Assembly: GCA_018105865.1 (NCBI GenBank)
Contig: CM030833.1
Location: 14,500,881-14,564,880 of the forward strand
Reading direction: 5' to 3'
DNA length: 64,000 nucleotides
From: Metaphire vulgaris
Taxonomy: Eukaryota; Annelida; Clitellata; Crassiclitellata; Megascolecidae
Each line of letters opens with the position of its first letter. Position 1 is the first letter of the stretch. Made by a program: the position numbers and the translations under genes. This document shows positions 61,700 through 64,000 of this stretch, piece by piece. Below the pieces are notes generated by a model. That model saw only the letters and a program-made list of their open reading frames with translations. It was not told the origin of the DNA and did not search any database.

Positions 61700-63740
61700 G
61701 GTGTATATAGTATTTTGCAGCAGTGTATTTAGAGAATGGGTATCAGACAAAGCGCATTTTATATTTCAGTACATATGTATTTGCCCGAAAAGTTATGGCA
61801 TAGTTAGGATGTAATATGAAGATATTTTTGTAAAGGTTTGTAATATCAATTCAGTTTTTGGCATATGCTAGAAGAAGAAGTTTTTGTATCTAACAATTGT
61901 ATGACTGTTCTTATGGTTAGGAATGTTTTGGCAATGCAGTCTTAATTAAAGACTTGAACATTTTATGAATTAATTGCATTATGTTTAAGAGATTGTTAAA
62001 ACTAGTCAGTAGTTTGTAGCATTGGTTCAAGCAATATTCTAATTGTAATTTTCTGAGACATGAATGTTTTGCAGTTTTCACTCTGACTGCACTGAGCAAT
62101 TTTCAGTTGCCAACACTTGGTGCTTTAAATGAACTTGTAATTTTAAAATTGTGAATATTTTGCTAACATCTGTAGTTTGTAATTATAGCGTAAGATACCT
62201 GCAATGTAAAGGTTAAATCAATTTCACTTAATTTTTAGTCTGTTTTCAGTTTTCAACAGAAAATGCTAACTTGAATTTGATGCCTCGTTGTTCATATACT
62301 ATGCTGCTATTGAACCTGTTGACATTTTGGCAATTGAGTTGCCTCTGCTTGTTTTTTTTAATAGGCCTACTTGGCTTTGTACATCCATTTTCCTTTGGAA
62401 CACCTGAATTGAGCTGCATTGAGCATGTACATAAATTGATATCCATGCCGGGATCCAGTTCTGTGCTGGTGGCCTCACCACCCAGACATAGATAAATGAT
62501 TAGCAGTATGGAGATTCAAATGTAAATGCTGATTTGCTGCTTGCCTGAAACTGAAGAGCAGCATCAGCTCCAGAGCTTGTTTTTTAAGTATGAAATGTTG
62601 ATTTGCAGGTACCTTAGTTTTGATTTTTTGCACAATCTGTGAGAAATTCTGATCGCAATATGTGATGTGAGTTTGCTGCTGAAGAAATTTTTGTTTCGTT
62701 GCTTCTGAACAAATGTTAATGTGTTGTTTTATGAAGTCTGTTATTGACTAATGATTCTGCTGTAAATGGTCGCAACAATGAGAGCGAATCATTATGTATT
62801 TTGGTGATTGTTAATTCAGTCTGTAACTTTATGATCAAACTTATTTAATGACAAGGGAAGAAGGCAGATTCACCGAGCGTATTTAGACAAGCTCGTAGAA
62901 AGGTGGCTAAAGGGCTGGAGGACTGAGCTGGTGGTTGGATTTGATTGTGTCCTATCCTTTGATCTGAGTTCCAGTTTTTGTGTGCCTATACCCATTAAGT
63001 GCCACAGGTTCTCATCAGTCATCAGTCTTTGCTTAATTGACCCTGAACTGGTTGCTTACTTATTGGTTATTGTTGCTTAGTATATTATTGACATAACACT
63101 ATGGAAATGATGGCAATAGAAGAGAGCGTTCTCCATGCAAGGTTGATATTGTGAGTAGCACATTACTGAAATAGTTCCTCATCTTGAAATGTTTATTTGT
63201 GTTTAGATTTCCTGTTTGATTTCTTTTTGTATATGTTTTGAAATCCCAATAGTCATGTAAATATTGTTTGGAATACTGAGTTGTCTTGATGCAGTTATTG
63301 CTTGATGCAGGAAACAGTTTCTATCCAGCAATCGTCCGTGCTTGTGTACTTGTCATCTCATCTCATTTTGTTGGTAATGCAATGCATCTATGGTCTTGGA
63401 ATAATAGGAACAGTGGTACTGCTTCTTAATAAATACTTTTTTCTCTATGTTGGTAACAAGTATGTTTGCTTTATGGCGTAGAACATAGCTAACGATGGCC
63501 ATTACCAGTAATTGTCATTACTATTTTTATCAGTATCACTGGCTTATGTTTTGGAATAATCAACCATCATCATTATGCCAATCTCTTCTAAGCTGTCATT
63601 TATATACATGCTGAAGACCTATTTCTTTACCAGAAACGATACACATCACATTTGAACTGCCATAAGTAGAGATTATATGCAAATTTTACCTTTGTGTTAT
63701 GTTGTACTGTATATGCAGAAATCTGGTAGTTTAACATGCT
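61700..63740. other. Intergenic DNA without recognised gene
   Basis: Several short frames exist on both strands (62246-62495, 63627-63919), but none shows exon borders or a known domain. It may include a longer 3' UTR. Confidence 0.45.
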
Positions 63741-63743
63741 ATA

Positions 63744-64000
63744 AAACAGCAGTTCCCAACATGGGCATCTACAGAAATTCTTCCAGGGGGTGCAAAACAG
63801 GGTCATGCAACAAAAGAAATGAAAAGTACTGTACAAGTTTGTCTGGATCTATTGGACATATAAATAATTTAGCACTACAAGATAAGTTTATCAAATTCTT
63901 AGATAGATTCACATTTTAACTTAGTACTATAGTGTATTGTTATTATGACTAGATGTTACTTTTTAGTAATTTCACTTTTTCATAATTTCACAATTTATCC
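63744..64000 (+). mobile_element. Possible hAT left end, cut by the window
   Basis: It starts TTCCCAACATGGGC followed by GGGGGTGCAAAAC, like hAT elements that begin CAG-GTTCCCAAC. The right end is beyond the window. Confidence 0.35.

Overview
This window is nuclear DNA from an animal, most likely an AT-rich invertebrate that I cannot name. The evidence is spliced genes with GT-AG introns, a UBE2L3 orthologue of exactly the animal length, a three-domain Rho GTPase-activating protein of the ARHGAP29/ARHGAP45/GMIP family, and a dense mix of animal mobile elements. Nothing bacterial (operons, CRISPR, ribosome binding sites) is present.

Layout. Positions 1-5.3 kb hold no host gene that I can see: microsatellites, one Tigger-like element and LINE 3' ends. 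At 5362-7790 (minus) lies a complete four-exon UBE2L3-type ubiquitin-conjugating enzyme of 154 residues, with a GC-rich promoter at about 7.55-7.87 kb and a 38-copy ATG microsatellite just behind it. From 11559 to 60974 (plus) runs one large gene. I assembled 28 coding exons by hand from splice sites and phase continuity. They sum to 3123 nt, a whole number of codons. The order is an N-terminal helical region, an F-BAR module, a linker, a C1 zinc finger, a RhoGAP domain and an acidic Ser-rich tail. A polyadenylation signal lies near 61.6 kb. From there to 64 kb I see no further gene.

The introns hold most of the other content: an inverted pair of 616-bp elements (12.15-13.49 kb), RTE-like LINE fragments, CR1/L2-like LINE fragments, hAT elements with clear 8-bp target duplications, TTAA-flanked piggyBac-like elements including a deletion derivative with both ends of its transposase, a mariner relic, a Tc1-like element nested inside another, tRNA-derived SINEs and a degenerate transposon reading frame at 36.5-37.8 kb.

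The observations I would follow first: a near-perfect heat shock element array just upstream of the degenerate transposon frame (37.9 kb); a short telomere-repeat insertion flanked by a 10-bp duplication (34.42 kb); a patchwork tandem duplication (26.2-28.35 kb) that contains a coding exon; and the 616-bp inverted pair, one copy of which carries a perfect CRE palindrome.

The two genes do not share a pathway in any way the sequence shows. They are divergently transcribed neighbours. The 5' end of the RhoGAP transcript is not firmly located.
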